Program-made: the position numbers and the translations under genes
Assembly (NCBI RefSeq): GCF_032854445.1
Contig: NC_088306.1
Location: 5,390,373-5,454,372 of the forward strand
Source of the DNA: Liolophura sinensis
Taxonomy: Eukaryota; Mollusca; Polyplacophora; Chitonida; Chitonidae
DNA length: 64,000 nucleotides
Reading direction: 5' to 3'
Shown here: piece after piece, positions 1 to 10,110 of the stretch
How the letters are laid out: every line of letters starts with the position of its first letter
Position numbering within the stretch: the first letter of the stretch is position 1
The notes under the pieces: generated by a model
Database searches by the model: none
The model's input: the letters and a program-made list of their open reading frames with translations, nothing else
What the model was told of the DNA's origin: nothing

Positions 1-80
1 GGTTGTGTGGGGTTTTATGTATGATCACAAGTTGTGTGGGGTTTTATGTATGATCACAAGTTGTGTGGGGTTTTATATAT
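1..80. repeat. 29-bp tandem repeat, cut by window edge
   Basis: A 29-bp unit containing GTTGTGTGGGGTTTTAT begins at 2, 31 and 60 with almost no change. The array runs off the left edge, so its true size is unknown. It lies in what should be intron 1 of the minus-strand AMMECR1-family gene. Confidence 0.85.
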
Positions 81-1211
81 TTTCTTATTATTTGGTATGT
101 TTTGTTTTTTTCCTACTAGGATTCTTTATGAGAAAGTTGTCGGAGAATGTACCGGTACTGAAAATCATCTGATAACGCAATAGTTTATACTTCACCTGTC
201 TTGATTCTCGTATGTCATGCCGCACATGTTGAATTGTATGAACTGCTTGAGAGTGTGTGTTGTTAATCTTAAAAATAGCAAGCTCACTTCTGCAGTTTTA
301 TTCATTTGTCACGCTGCTGAGACAATTAAGTTCCGGGTTATGACTCAAGACAGCATTGTTTTTATTTGTATATAGTGTTATTCCTGGTAGTTTTCATAGG
401 TTTATCTAAATTTGTCAGTTGTTAATAATTGTGTTATCAGATGATTGTCAGTACCAGTACAATCTCCTACACCTTTCTCATACAGAATCGTAGTAAGGAA
501 ATAAAACACACCAAATAATTTAAAAAATAATAAATTTTTATGGGAACCTCTTACATCAGTCTCTTCAACCATCTCAACCTATAGAGAAATTTTTTCTGTA
601 GAATTTATGCATACAATTATTTTAAAAATGACCCTAAAAATGAGTTGATTGTGTCACTTGAGATAGGAGCTTAATAAAACTGTGCCAATTATTTCTCTAC
701 ACCTCATAGTTTTTTCAGAAAGTTTGATCAGCTCTAACGGTTGAAGAATTACAGTGTGTACTTGTACATACCATAGATATTCAACCTTTTCAACCATTAC
801 AGAACTTTTGTCTGTTAAATTAATGTGGACAATTATTATGAAAATGAGAAGTTAATCTGATACAGACATGCATGTATATTGCTTGGAAATGCCCCACAGC
901 TGGACTCTATGGTGCATACAACATCTACATACCACATCCTTGTGTACATAGCAACCTTTATCATCATACAGCTGTAGCTTAAGCCAAACCAATGGTCAGT
1001 CTGGAGACCTGTCAATAGGCACAGCTGATGTGTCTATTTCTGGCCTGTCAGTAATCAGAGTTATAGCACATGTACATGGGTCAGGCCAGCAGGCTAAAAG
1101 GTCAGGCTATGGACATGATGGACACCAGATTGTACCTACACATAGCAATACAGTACTAGTCTTAGTGTATTTTTGTATGTATATATGCAAAATAATATAT
1201 AATCACTGGGT
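81..1211. other. A/T-rich non-coding stretch, probable AMMECR1-family intron
   Basis: No coding sequence is recognisable here. Two related segments (about 553-650 and 777-850) share CAACC..., ACAATTATT and AAAATGA motifs. Together with GGTTGAAGAATTACAGTG near 740 they resemble degraded ends of the MITE family seen at 34668 and 49643. That assignment is tentative. Confidence 0.4.
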
Positions 1212-1221
1212 GCAAACCCAG

Positions 1222-1590
1222 GGCTGTACAATGAAATCCTGCTCAGGGCCGTACAATGAAACCCTGCTCAGGGCCGTACGATGAAACCTATCTCAGGACC
1301 GTAGAAAGAAATCTAGGTTTGCACAATGAAACCCAGGGCCGTACAGTAAAACCCAGGGCCGTACAATGAAACCCAGGTTTGCACAATGAAACCCAGGGCC
1401 ATACAATGATATCCTGGGCCACACAATGAAACCCAGGTTTGTACAATGAAACCCAAGTTTGCACAATGAAACCCAGGTTTGCACAATAAAACCCAGGGCC
1501 ATAGGTTTGCACAATGAAACCCAGGGCAGTGCAATGAAACCCAGGGCCGTACAATGAAACCAAGCACTGTACACTGAAACCCAGGATATC
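1222..1590. repeat. 20-bp minisatellite
   Basis: About 18 units of 20 bp, each built on ACAATGAAACCCAGGGCCGT or its variant with GGTTTGC in place of GGGCCGT. The two variants are interleaved. Open frames exist on the minus strand only because the unit lacks stops; there is no evidence of coding. Confidence 0.85.
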
Positions 1591-1734
1591 ACACTTTAAT
1601 CACTTTGGCTATCCTAAATACTGAGCTTTAATTTAGCCCCTACATATATACATGCATACAAATTTTAGAACCCTTGACTGGTGACTGGTAGAATTAGACC
1701 AGGGAGATACTAGACCAGTTTACTGAGCCATACA

Positions 1735-2006
1735 TGAGTTATTTATTTATTTATTTCATTGGTGTTTTATGCCGTACTCAAGAATATTCCCCTTATACGA
1801 TGGTGGCCAGCATTATGGAAGGAGGAAACCTGACAGAGCCCGGGGGAACACACAACCATCCGCAGGTTGTTCCCAGACATTCTCATGTAGGACTGGAGAG
1901 GAAGCCAGCATTAGCTGGACTTGACCTCACATCAGCCGCATTGGTGAGAGGCTCCTGGGTCATTGTGCCGTGATGGCGTGCTAACCACCAGGGCCACGGA
2001 GATCCC
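1735..2006 (-). mobile_element. tRNA-derived SINE (family A), minus
   Basis: A TTTATTTATTTA stretch (the reversed AAAT tail) is followed by the conserved body (GCCGTACTCAAGAATATT, GGCCAGCATTATGG, the hairpin around AGCCCGGGGG, CATCCGCAGGTTG) and ends near GGGCCACGGAG, the reverse of the tRNA-like head. The copy is nearly full length but diverged. Confidence 0.8.
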
Positions 2007-2014
2007 CAATACAT

Positions 2015-2275
2015 GAAGTATTTATTTTATTTCATTGGTGTTTATGCCGTATTCTTAAGTTACCCGACAGCTGCCAGCATTATGGTGGGACGAAAACCGG
2101 GCAGTGCCCGGGGGAACCCACGACCATCCGCAGGTTGCTGGCAGACCTTCCCATGTGCTGCTAGAGAGGAAGCCAACTTTAGCTGGACTTCACAGCGGCC
2201 TGATCAGTGGGAGGCTCCTGAGTTATTGCACGGTGCTGGTGTGCTACCCCCCCCCCCCTCAGCCACAGAGGCGCC
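2015..2275 (-). mobile_element. SINE family A, minus, second copy in tandem
   Basis: The same element in the same orientation follows the copy at 1735 directly. The body is recognisable (CAGCATTATGGTGGGA, CATCCGCAGGTTGCTGG). The head is interrupted by a run of C at about 2250-2259, and CAGCCACAGAGGC at its end matches the reversed A-box region. Confidence 0.75.
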
Positions 2276-3140
2276 CAACACACTATTTAAGATCATCATA
2301 TCTTACACTTACACATAAGTACAAGTACAAGCTACTTTGTATTCATCTGTATGTCTACATGCAGCAGAAAAAATAGCTACAGAAATTGTAATTGTCTATT
2401 GATATTGTCATATTACTCATGACTATTGCAGATGAAGAAGCTTCGAACTTCATTGTAGGCCTTAATTACACACATATTTGAACTGATATCTACGATATTG
2501 CCATTACCCAAATTTTAACACCGTTCTTTTACCACACCTACATAAGTCACATCATGGATGAGTATCACCTGACAGAAAAAAAATTAAAGGTCAAAATACA
2601 TCGAAATTCCTCCTCATAACTGAAGCCCAACCTTGACAATTAAGGTTTTATCACAATTAGAACATGTAATCATTACCATAACTGTAAAATACCAGTACTG
2701 TAATAGTACTAAAGCCAATACAAAGAATGTATTTAACTTCCTAGCTTGGTCTTCTTAATCGCTTGGCTTTAGTAACAAAGTGTTTTATTTGACAACCACC
2801 GTGTTATTTGTGAGAGTAAACAAAGAAACAAAAATGTGGCTATATTTAGGGGTTACACTTTCATGTTGATAGCTATCACATATATACGAACACCCCTAAA
2901 AAGCAAAATGGACTCCACTAGTGTCAATAATGCAGGGTATGCGGGAAGGCGATAGACGCTGGATTCGTGTGAAAATGTAGCGAAAATTGGCCACATATTA
3001 CCCAATCAAACACACTGACACACTCTTGAGAACCTCGCTCATGTAGGGCCGCTCAGGGAAATGTAAATAAGAATTGATAGCCGTGTAAAGAGTCGAGTTA
3101 GAATGAATATTTCCCATAAAATCCACCAGCAGGGACGGCC
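2276..3140. other. Non-coding, 5' part of AMMECR1-family intron 1
   Basis: No gene is seen apart from the start of the intron that follows the donor at 3148-3147 on the minus strand. From about 3030 towards 3140 the base composition becomes richer in CpG, in line with closeness to a promoter. Confidence 0.4.
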
Positions 3141-3148
3141 ATACTCAC

Positions 3149-3360
3149 TATGAATCGTTGGTAAACGACGGAATCTTGGGTGGGTCATAACTGTATAAAT
3201 GGCTGTGTAGGACGTCAAAACAGAAGAAACACATCTCCACGGAGGCGACAGTGTAGCCATTTTTGTGGGGGTTTGGATGAACTGATGAGCCGTTGCAGCA
3301 TATGGATGGCATAGAATTATTGAGCTTCTGCTTCTTCACCCCACAACAGCTTGCGGCCAT
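3149..3360 (-). CDS. AMMECR1: AMMECR1-family protein, first coding exon (partial gene)
   Basis: The minus-strand exon encodes 70 residues plus two bases. It begins MAASCCGVKKQKL and ends VEMCFFCFDVLHSHLY...PSFTND-S. The N-terminal AA-CCGVKKQKL motif and the EMC-FCFDVL-HLY segment that opens the AMMECR1 domain match vertebrate AMMECR1 and AMMECR1L; the human proteins have a longer low-complexity linker between these two parts. The ATG is at 3360-3358. The exon ends in TCA TA followed by the strong donor GTGAGT at 3148, phase 2, so the split codon would be Tyr, as in the family's FTN-(D/E)-PYPLF. The remaining domain exons were not found in 1-3140 and must lie left of the window. The molecular function of the family is unsettled. 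One gene in invertebrates may correspond to both human paralogues, so the symbol stands for the family. The start lies a few dozen bases from the WDR53 5' region on the other strand. Confidence 0.88.
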
Positions 3361-3540
3361 TTTTGAATGAACTGTCTCGCCAGGGTTTTCTCCCGTTACC
3401 TACGGAGATCTCCGCCAGCTGAATGGTTTCGTGGGCAAAACTGAATGTCAGTACACCTGGGCGTAAGTGTTCGAGTGTCGGAGAGACTCACAGAGGGCGC
3501 TGTGCATGTCAAAGGTCGAGGAGGAAACGCGACGAGGTAA
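3361..3540. promoter_or_regulatory. Probable bidirectional promoter and WDR53 5' UTR exon
   Basis: This short CpG-containing interval separates the minus-strand AMMECR1-family ATG (3360) from two good plus-strand donors, GGC|GTAAGTG after 3462 and GAG|GTAAAA after 3536. Either donor could end a non-coding first exon of WDR53, whose coding exon starts at an acceptor at 4698-4699. No TATA box is evident. Transcription start sites cannot be placed from sequence alone. Confidence 0.5.
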
Positions 3541-4699
3541 AACCTTTGCTTATTTCGGTTGTTAATATCAACAAAAAACCGGATATACTAGTTGCCTGTG
3601 ATTGGATAAATCTTTCTTTAAGGAAGAATGCATAATGGGATGTTGTCAATTTAAAATAATGAACTCTCTTCGCACCACATTTAGATCGACTCCTTCACTC
3701 AGTTGTATAACAGTCAATGCGCCAGCAGCCTACATTTTCTTTTTTTACAACTCGGACAATCTTCACCACACTGTCACAATATTCAGATTTTGAAGACTGT
3801 GTAGAAGCACTTGAACTACGTTTAATTTGTATTATGTAGAGAAAATTGATAGTACCCCAATCTGATATATTATACTAATTTAGCGGGCAAAATGATCTCC
3901 CTCATTTAACATGCCAAGGCTGTCTATGACTACATGTGTGCTTACCCGTGGCGCTGAATGACCAATAACACATGTAGCGTATTTACTCAGAAACTGATAC
4001 TTCTAAGCAAATGTCTGTGTCAAAGGACACATGGAAGGCTTGTATATCACATTGTCCTCACAGCATCAGTGATTGTCGATTGCCACTGCGGGTTAAAGCG
4101 GGTTAAAATGTTGTCATACACTTGTCAGAGCTGCAGGCCATGCCCACAATGGGTATATGAGATTTAAACCTTGCAGAGCTGAATTACTGTGCAGACTGAT
4201 GTCGTTTTTCTCTGTGACGCTAAATTTATAACGTGCACAGCTAAATTACTGCGCAGACTGACGTAATTTTTCTTTGTAACCCTGCATACCATGGCGCATC
4301 ATTGTGACGTCACGCCACTATACCAGTGCTGTCTGCAGTCGATATAGCTAGCACAATTGTTTATTAGCTCAGGTTTACATATACTCTAGATTAGCTTTCT
4401 ATTCTTATAAATAATGTAGGGACAAAATCGTTGTCCCTGTGTTGACAAGGGTATATGGGGATTTGGACGCTGGGTATGAAATGTGGCTCAGGTTTCAAAT
4501 TACACTCCCAGGGTTGAAGTCTGCCCTCCTGGCAAATTTCTTGTGCATGAAATTTTTTTTCAGACAACTGTTGGCTCAATTTTCTTCAGTGTGACAAGGA
4601 ATCATGGTAATAGTGTTATGAACATGTGCAAACAGAATGATACAGGTTGATTTCCTGACTTCTGTTTACTTCTTCTCATGAGTTAATGTTTGATTTCAG
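3541..4699 (+). other. Probable WDR53 5' UTR intron
   Basis: Between the candidate donors (3462 or 3536) and the acceptor TTGATTTCAG at 4690-4699 there is no recognisable coding sequence. A CRE-like TGACGTCA lies at 4305-4312. Two related segments near 4165-4200 and 4230-4265 (GCAGAGCTGAATTACTG.GCAGACTGA and GCACAGCTAAATTACTG.GCAGACTGA) form a short direct repeat. Confidence 0.45.
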
Positions 4700-4704
4700 A
4701 GAGA

Positions 4705-5736
4705 ATGGCTCGTATGCTAAAGGGAGGCCACTCTGACAGTGTTCTGTGTGTGGAGTGCAAGGAGCATCTCCTGGTGAGTGGAGGGGAAGGGGGAGAACTC
4801 TGTACCTGGGACCTCCGAACAGAAGAGCTCACCCACAAACTGACTAAATCTGATGGCTGCACTTCAATATGTCTTCCCAAAAACAAACCAGACACTCTGT
4901 ATGCTTCCTTCAGGGAAAATGTTGAACAGTACGATGTTCGTAACTTTGATTCTCCTGTGGACTCCCTTCCCGTCTGTGATGATGAAATTAATCAGATTGT
5001 TCTAAATGATAAGGAGGAGTTTCTTGCAGCTTGCGATGACACAGGTAACGTGAAAGTATTCACTGTTAGAGCTGGTGAAAACAAGGTGTTCAAAACCTTG
5101 AGGAACAAACACACGAACATCTGCTCCTCAGTGACGTTTCGTCCGGGAAAACCCTGGGATATTGTGACTGGAGGGTTTGATTTCAACCTCATACACTGGG
5201 ATTTTGGCAAGTTGAAGGTTTTGAACATGTGGAATATGCAGGAATTAATAAGTGATGAGAGTTTGGACAGTGTTAACTACCTCCTGAACCCCCCATTTGT
5301 TCATCATGTTAACGTGAATCCTGATGGAACCTTGGTGGCCTGTGGCCTTGGAAATGGGGGTGTGCTACTAATGGACTCTTCCAGACGGCATCTGAAGAAG
5401 GAGCACTACTTTCAGGCTCATTCGCAGGGCGTTTCTCAGGTTCATTTTGTTGACAGTACAAAGTTTATAACAGGAAGTAACGATGAACAGATCTTGATGT
5501 GGGACTTGTCGCGGGGCGAAGGCGCAGGAGAGGCGGCAGCTGCCCCCACACCCATCACGAATGGGCACAGAACTAACCCAGCCCCAGTTGTGCCCGCTTT
5601 AACTGAGAACGTCATCTGTCACAAAATTGATCACAAGTTCAAGATAAACTGGTTGACACCTGTCACACGGAATGGGGTTTTAGCTGTGGCAGTCGCTGAT
5701 CAGCGGTCAGACATAAGTTTATACGCAATTCCTTGA
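4705..5736 (+). CDS. WDR53: WD repeat-containing protein 53
   Basis: This is a complete 343-residue reading frame in one exon. It matches WDR53 (human protein about 358 residues) along its length: the N-terminal GGHSDSVLCVE...LLVSGGEGGEL segment, DEINQIVLN, TNICSSVTFRP, LLNPPFVHHV, GVSQVHFV..., GSNDEQILMWDL, and a C-terminal ISLYAIP strand. WD blades are visible at about residues 5-46, 47-85, 90-128, 133-170, 190-230, 235-275 and the C-terminal strands, consistent with a seven-bladed propeller. In mammals WDR53 is thought to act as a DDB1-CUL4 substrate receptor; that role is inferred here. I start at ATG 4705 (agaATGgct). The frame is open upstream only into a TTG overlapping the acceptor TTTCAG at 4694-4699, so upstream residues are intronic. 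A 5' UTR exon near 3462 or 3536 is likely. The region of residues 278-300 is Ala/Pro-rich and diverged. No frameshift is seen. Confidence 0.93.
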   Translation: MARMLKGGHSDSVLCVECKEHLLVSGGEGGELCTWDLRTEELTHKLTKSDGCTSICLPKNKPDTLYASFRENVEQYDVRNFDSPVDSLPVCDDEINQIVLNDKEEFLAACDDTGNVKVFTVRAGENKVFKTLRNKHTNICSSVTFRPGKPWDIVTGGFDFNLIHWDFGKLKVLNMWNMQELISDESLDSVNYLLNPPFVHHVNVNPDGTLVACGLGNGGVLLMDSSRRHLKKEHYFQAHSQGVSQVHFVDSTKFITGSNDEQILMWDLSRGEGAGEAAAAPTPITNGHRTNPAPVVPALTENVICHKIDHKFKINWLTPVTRNGVLAVAVADQRSDISLYAIP

Positions 5737-5996
5737 TATTAGGTTGTTAAGTTTCCTGTAAGGTTGATAACTGTACATAACCTGTATACAAATCCTCAGA
5801 ATGTGCCATCAGGTGCTTACAACTAGGACTGTCGTGGAAAAAAACATGAAGGTTTTTACCCCAAACTTTAAATAATGACACTGTGACCGTGCATCAAGAA
5901 TGTGCTGTAAAATGCCCTCGAAGAGCCTTTAAGCCTGTGACTGAAAGCAATTTGTATGAAAACTAAACCTTTTATGCGTAAAACGTCATATTTTTA
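5737..5996 (+). other. WDR53 3' UTR region
   Basis: This A/T-rich sequence after the WDR53 stop has no canonical AATAAA before the SINE that begins near 5997. The SINE tail (AATAAATAAAT at about 6193-6203) offers the first AATAAA, so the transcript may be polyadenylated inside the SINE. This is inference. Confidence 0.4.
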
Positions 5997-6208
5997 TCAC
6001 CAATGCAGTCACCAGTGCAGCTCACCAATGCAGCTCATGATGGCTTCCTCTCCGGCCGTACGTGGAAAGGTCTGCCAGCAACCTGCGGACGGTCGTGGGT
6101 TTACCCCAGGCTCTGCCTGTTTTCCTCCCACCATAATGCTGCCGGCTGTCCTATAAGTGAAATATTCTTGAGTACAGCGTAAAACATCAATCAAATAAAT
6201 AAATCAGT
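5997..6208 (+). mobile_element. SINE family A, plus, 5'-truncated
   Basis: The element starts within the B-box side (CACCAATGCAGTCACCAGTGC), has a small internal duplication of CACCAATGCAGCTCA, then the standard body (CTTCCTCTCCGGCCGTACGT, CCAGCAACCTGCGGACGGTC, CCATAATGCTG, TTCTTGAGTACAGCGTAAAAC) and an AAATAAATAAAT tail. It may supply the WDR53 poly(A) signal. Confidence 0.85.
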
Positions 6209-6699
6209 CAAATCCTATTTTTGTTGAAATACGTATTAGCTCTAGTACAGCTTCAAGCCAGGATATAATCTTCAAGTTGGTGCAGGACATGATTGGAAAA
6301 TTTTTCAAACTACCCACATTATAGACCTTTCCGAACTGTCAATCAAGAACATGCAGTTGACCAATCATGAGCAGTATGGTTGCGAATAGGTCCAAAGGAT
6401 GTCCCACACATTGGTTACAAATGTTCAATCCTTCTGTGACGTCATGACGTCACAGTTGCTTCCATCGGGAATGGAATGAGAAGTAATGTTGTCATGAGAA
6501 GTGATGGTGGGACATCAGATGTGTTAGATCCATCCATTGGAAATGTTGTTTACCGGACAGTTTTGTGATCTACCAAACAGCTGACCCATGCCAAAATCGT
6601 ACTGGATGATTTTCTGCTTAATAGGTAATGATCTACAGCTTGTATACTAGTACATGCATACAAACATGCAGTCATTAATGATAAACAGTGTTCTTCATG
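6209..6699. other. Intergenic, with CRE palindrome
   Basis: No gene is seen. A perfect 22-bp inverted repeat at 6434-6455 contains two TGACGTCA octamers overlapping by two bases. The segment around 6245-6300 (CAAGCCAGGATATAATCTTCAAGTTGGTGCA) resembles 20846-20880 and is probably a dispersed repeat. Confidence 0.4.
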
Positions 6700-8357
6700 T
6701 GAGGAATAAACATCTGAAAACCTAAACTCGCCTCCAAAGTAGCATTCTATCTCTGGTAATGATGTCAGGGAGCACGATGTGGCTTATACATGTAGTTGTT
6801 AGGTGTACAAACATCTGAAAACCTTAACTTGCCTCCAAAGTAGCATTCTATCTCTGGTAATAATGTCAGGGAGCACGATGGGGCTTATACATGTAGTTGT
6901 TAGGTGTACAAACATCTGAAAACCTAAACTTGCCTCCAAAGTAGCATTCTATATCTGGTAATAATGTCAGGGAGCACGATGGGGCTTATACATGTAGTTG
7001 TTAGGTGTACAAACATCTGAAAACCTAAACTTGCATCCAAAGTAGCATTCTGTCTCTGGTAATGATGTCAGGGAGCACGATGTGGCTTATGCATGTAGTT
7101 GTTAGGTGTACAAACATCTGAAAACCTAAACTTGCATCCAAAGTAGCATTCTGTCTCTGATAATGATGTCAGGGAGCATGATGTGGCTTATACATGTAGG
7201 TGTAAGGTGTACAAACATCTGAAAACCTAAACTTGCATCCAAAGTAGCATTCTGTCTCTGGTAATGATGTCAGGGAGCATGATGTGGCTTATACATGTAG
7301 GTGTAAGGTGTACAAACATCTGAAAACCTAAACTTGCATCCAAAGTAGCATTCTGTCTCTGGTAATGATGTCAGGGAGCACGATGTGGCTTATGCATGTA
7401 GTTGTTAGGTGTACAAACATCTGAAAACCTAAACTTGCCTCCAAAGTAGCATTCTATCTCTGGTAATAATGTCAGTGAGCACGATGGGGCTTATACATGT
7501 AGGTGTAAGGTGTACAAACATCTGAAAACCTTAACTTGCCTCCAAAGTAGCATTCTATATCTGGTAATAATGTCAGGGAGCACGATGTGGCTTATACATG
7601 TAGGTGTAAGGTGTACAAACATCTGAAAACCTAAACTTGCATCCAAAGCAGCATTCTGTCTCTGGTAATGATGTCAGGGAGCTCGATGTGGCTTATGCAT
7701 GTAGTTGTTAGGTGTACAAACATCTGAAAACCTAAACTTGCATCCAAAGCAGCATTCTGTCTCTGGTAATGATGTCAGGGAGCATGATGTGGCTTATACA
7801 TGTACTTGTAAGGTGTACAAACATCTGAAAACCTAAATTTGCATCCAAAGTAACATTCTGTCTCTGGTAATGATGTCAGGGAGCACGATGTGGCTTATAC
7901 ATGTAGTTGTAAGGTGTACAAACATCTGAAAACTTAAACTTGCCTCCAATGTAGCATTCTGTCTCTGGTAATGATGCCAGGGAGCACGATGTGGCTTATA
8001 CATGTAGTTGTAAGGTGTACAAACATCTGAAAACCTAAACTTGCCTCCAAAGTAGCATTCTATCTCTGGTAATGATGCCAGGGAGCACGATGTGGCTTAT
8101 ACATGTAGTTGTAAGGTGTACAAACATCTGAAAACCTAAACTTGCCTCCAAAGTAGCATTCTATCTCTGGTAATGATGTCAGGAAGCACGATGTGGCTTA
8201 TACATGTAGTTGTACGGTGTACAAACATCTGAAAACCTAAACTTGCATCCAAAGTAGCATTCTATCTCTGGTAATGATGCCAGGGAGCACGATGTGGCTT
8301 ATACATGTAGTTGTAAGGTGTACAAACATCTGAAAACCTAAACTTGCATCCAAAAAT
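6700..8357. repeat. 101-bp satellite array, about 16 copies
   Basis: Head-to-tail units of 101 bp; for example GGCTTATACATGTAG recurs at 6781 and 6882. Each contains CATCTGAAAACCTAAACTTG, CCAAAGTAGCATTCT, GGTAATGATGTCAGGGAGCA and GATGTGGCTTATACATGTAG. Copies differ at a few positions. Shared variants between neighbours (TAATGTCAGGGAGCACGATGGGG early, GATGCCAGGGAGCACG late) indicate local homogenisation. Confidence 0.92.
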
Positions 8358-8360
8358 ACC

Positions 8361-8540
8361 CTAATTCCTCAACCTTTTCATGAATGAAAGAGCAAATTCC
8401 AGTGCAGTTCGCTACATTGGTTGGATTGATCAGTTTCATGGCTTCACAGAAAATATAATTTTATCAGTCTGCACAGAGCAATGCCTTTAGAATATGGTTA
8501 AATTAACACCTTGCAAATGTGGGAAAAGGTTGAAGATGTT
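8361..8540. mobile_element. MITE family M1
   Basis: Terminal inverted repeats are visible: CTAATTCCTCAACCTTTTC at the left and GGGAAAAGGTTGAAG at the right. The interior (GGTTGGATTGATCAGTTTCATGG, AATATAATTTTATCAGTCTG, AATTAACACCTTGCAAAT) is shared with 34668-34875 and 49643-49853. No coding capacity, so a non-autonomous DNA transposon is the best reading. Confidence 0.7.
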
Positions 8541-8600
8541 AGCAAGCATGGTGTGGCTTGTATATGAAGTTGTAAGGTGCACAACTCCCAAGCACATAAT

Positions 8601-8915
8601 CCTTTACAGCACGTTGGACGTGCTGGCTTCAAATCACTGACACCATTATCAAATTTTGTACAGAAATCTTGAACAACTTCTCACTATGCTTCATACACAG
8701 ACAACCTCTTCATCTAAAATATTTGCAGCATGATTCTGACCAACATCTGAGACAATTTTATTGACGAATACTGATCAAATAGTTCCATGTGAGGACACCA
8801 GTGTTTAGGCTAAGTTGGAACAAGCATATGTGGGTCGCACTAACTCCAAAGGTCAAGTCTGTCTAGTGGTGGCAGTGATGTAAAGCGAGTGAGGAGAGTG
8901 GTGCATACGCTGTAT
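8601..8915. mobile_element. M3-related MITE, left end degraded
   Basis: TTTTGTACAGAAATCTTGAAC, ATTCTGACCAACATCTGAGACAATTTTATT, AATAGTTCCATGTGAGGACACCAGTG and GTGGCAGTGATGTAAAGCGAGTGAGGAGAG are shared with 39900-40281 and 47648-48049. The right terminal repeat is clear and the left is not. The same element is in copy 2 at 13273-13585. Confidence 0.6.
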
Positions 8916-8919
8916 GTAT

Positions 8920-9250
8920 GTACCTGTGCTTGTGGTTTAACATTTTTCAGTCATATGACGAGGAGGAGTTAAGTGTGTATACGTATAATGTGTCATCTTG
9001 TGGTAGGGAGAGTTCATACCGCCAAAGTGCTGATGTATCTGATGTATCATGCCGAAGCTAACAGACATGACTCCCCCTCCCAGTCACATTTTGCTGATAC
9101 CAGGTCAATCAGTTGTGTCCTTACTAACCTCTCGGTGCTCAGCGCCAAGCGAGGCAGCAACAAGTATCATTTTTAAAGTCTTTGGCATAACCCGACCCAG
9201 GTTTTGTCCTGAGGTCTCCTGACTTTAAGGTGAATGCTCTAATGATCAGG
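8920..9250. repeat. Dispersed repeat family B
   Basis: The segment runs from CTTGTGGTTTAACATTTTTCAGTCATATGACGAGGAGGAGT through CTAACCTCTCGGTGCTCAGCGCCAAGCGAGG to CCCGACCCAGGTTTTGTCCTGAGG. Related copies lie at 13590-13925, 28150-28445, 28990-29110 and, inverted, at 39280-39600 and 53880-54215. It looks like an old SINE-type element; no protein is encoded. Confidence 0.65.
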
Positions 9251-9291
9251 GCACCGAAGTGCTCTGTGCTGAAAGGAATATGCCCCAAGCA

Positions 9292-10110
9292 CTGGTACAG
9301 TAGCACATTAGGCCCAATTTGGTGTGGCACTCGTACAGTTGCACATTAGTACCAATTTGGTGGGGCACTAGTACAGTAGCAGTTTAGGCCCAATTTGGTG
9401 GGGCACTGATGGCAGTAGCACATCAAGCCCAATTTGGTGGTGCACTGATGGCAGTAGCACATCAAGCCCAATTCAATGGGACACTGATGGCAGTAGCACT
9501 TTAGGCCCAATTCGGTGGGGCACTGATGGCACAGCACATTAGGCCCAATCTGGTGGGGCACTGATGGCAGTAGCACATTAGGTCCAATCTGGTGGGACAC
9601 TGATGGCAGTAGCACATTAGGCCCAATCTGGTGGGACACTGATGGCAGTAGCACATTAGGCCCAATCTGGTGGGACACTGATGGCAGTAGCACATTAGGT
9701 CCAATCTGGTGGGACACTGATGGCAGTAGCACATTAGGTCCAATCTGGTGGGACACTGATGGCAGTAGCACATTAGGTCCAATCTGGTGGGACACTGATG
9801 GCAGTAGCACATTAGGCCCAATCTGGTGGGGCACTGATGGCAGTAGCACATTAGGCCCAATCTGGTGGGACACTGATGGCAGTAGCACATTAGGCCCAAT
9901 CTGGTGGGACACTGATGGCAGTAGCACATTAGGCCCAATCTGGTGGGACACTGATGGCAGTAGCACATTAGGCCCAATCTGGTGGGGCACTGATGGCAGT
10001 AGCACATAAGGCCCAATCTGGTGGGGCACTGATGGCAATAGCACATTAGGCCCAGTCTGGTGGGACACTGATGGCAGTAGCACATTAGGCCCAGTTCGGT
10101 GGGGCCCTAC
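9292..10110. repeat. 39-bp minisatellite (copy 1)
   Basis: About 20 units of 39 bp, core CACTGATGGCAGTAGCACAT plus TAGGCCCAATCTGGTGGGG. Because 39 is a multiple of 3, two minus-strand frames stay open for 194-245 codons, but these merely read the repeat. Units near the ends are more diverged than central ones. Confidence 0.93.

Noticed and set aside
1212-1600. CRISPR-like regular repeats (also at 19865-20345, 55985-57835 and others)
   Set aside because: Units are contiguous with no unique spacers, and the context is eukaryotic with introns and SINEs; these are minisatellites.
4690-4704. Five extra N-terminal residues for WDR53 from an upstream TTG
   Set aside because: The stretch overlaps the acceptor TTGATTTCAG; ATG 4705 is the natural start.
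9346-10083. Long minus-strand reading frame of 245 codons
   Set aside because: It is the 39-bp minisatellite read in frame; two frames are open at once and the same occurs at 14020-14991. No start context, splice structure or family match.
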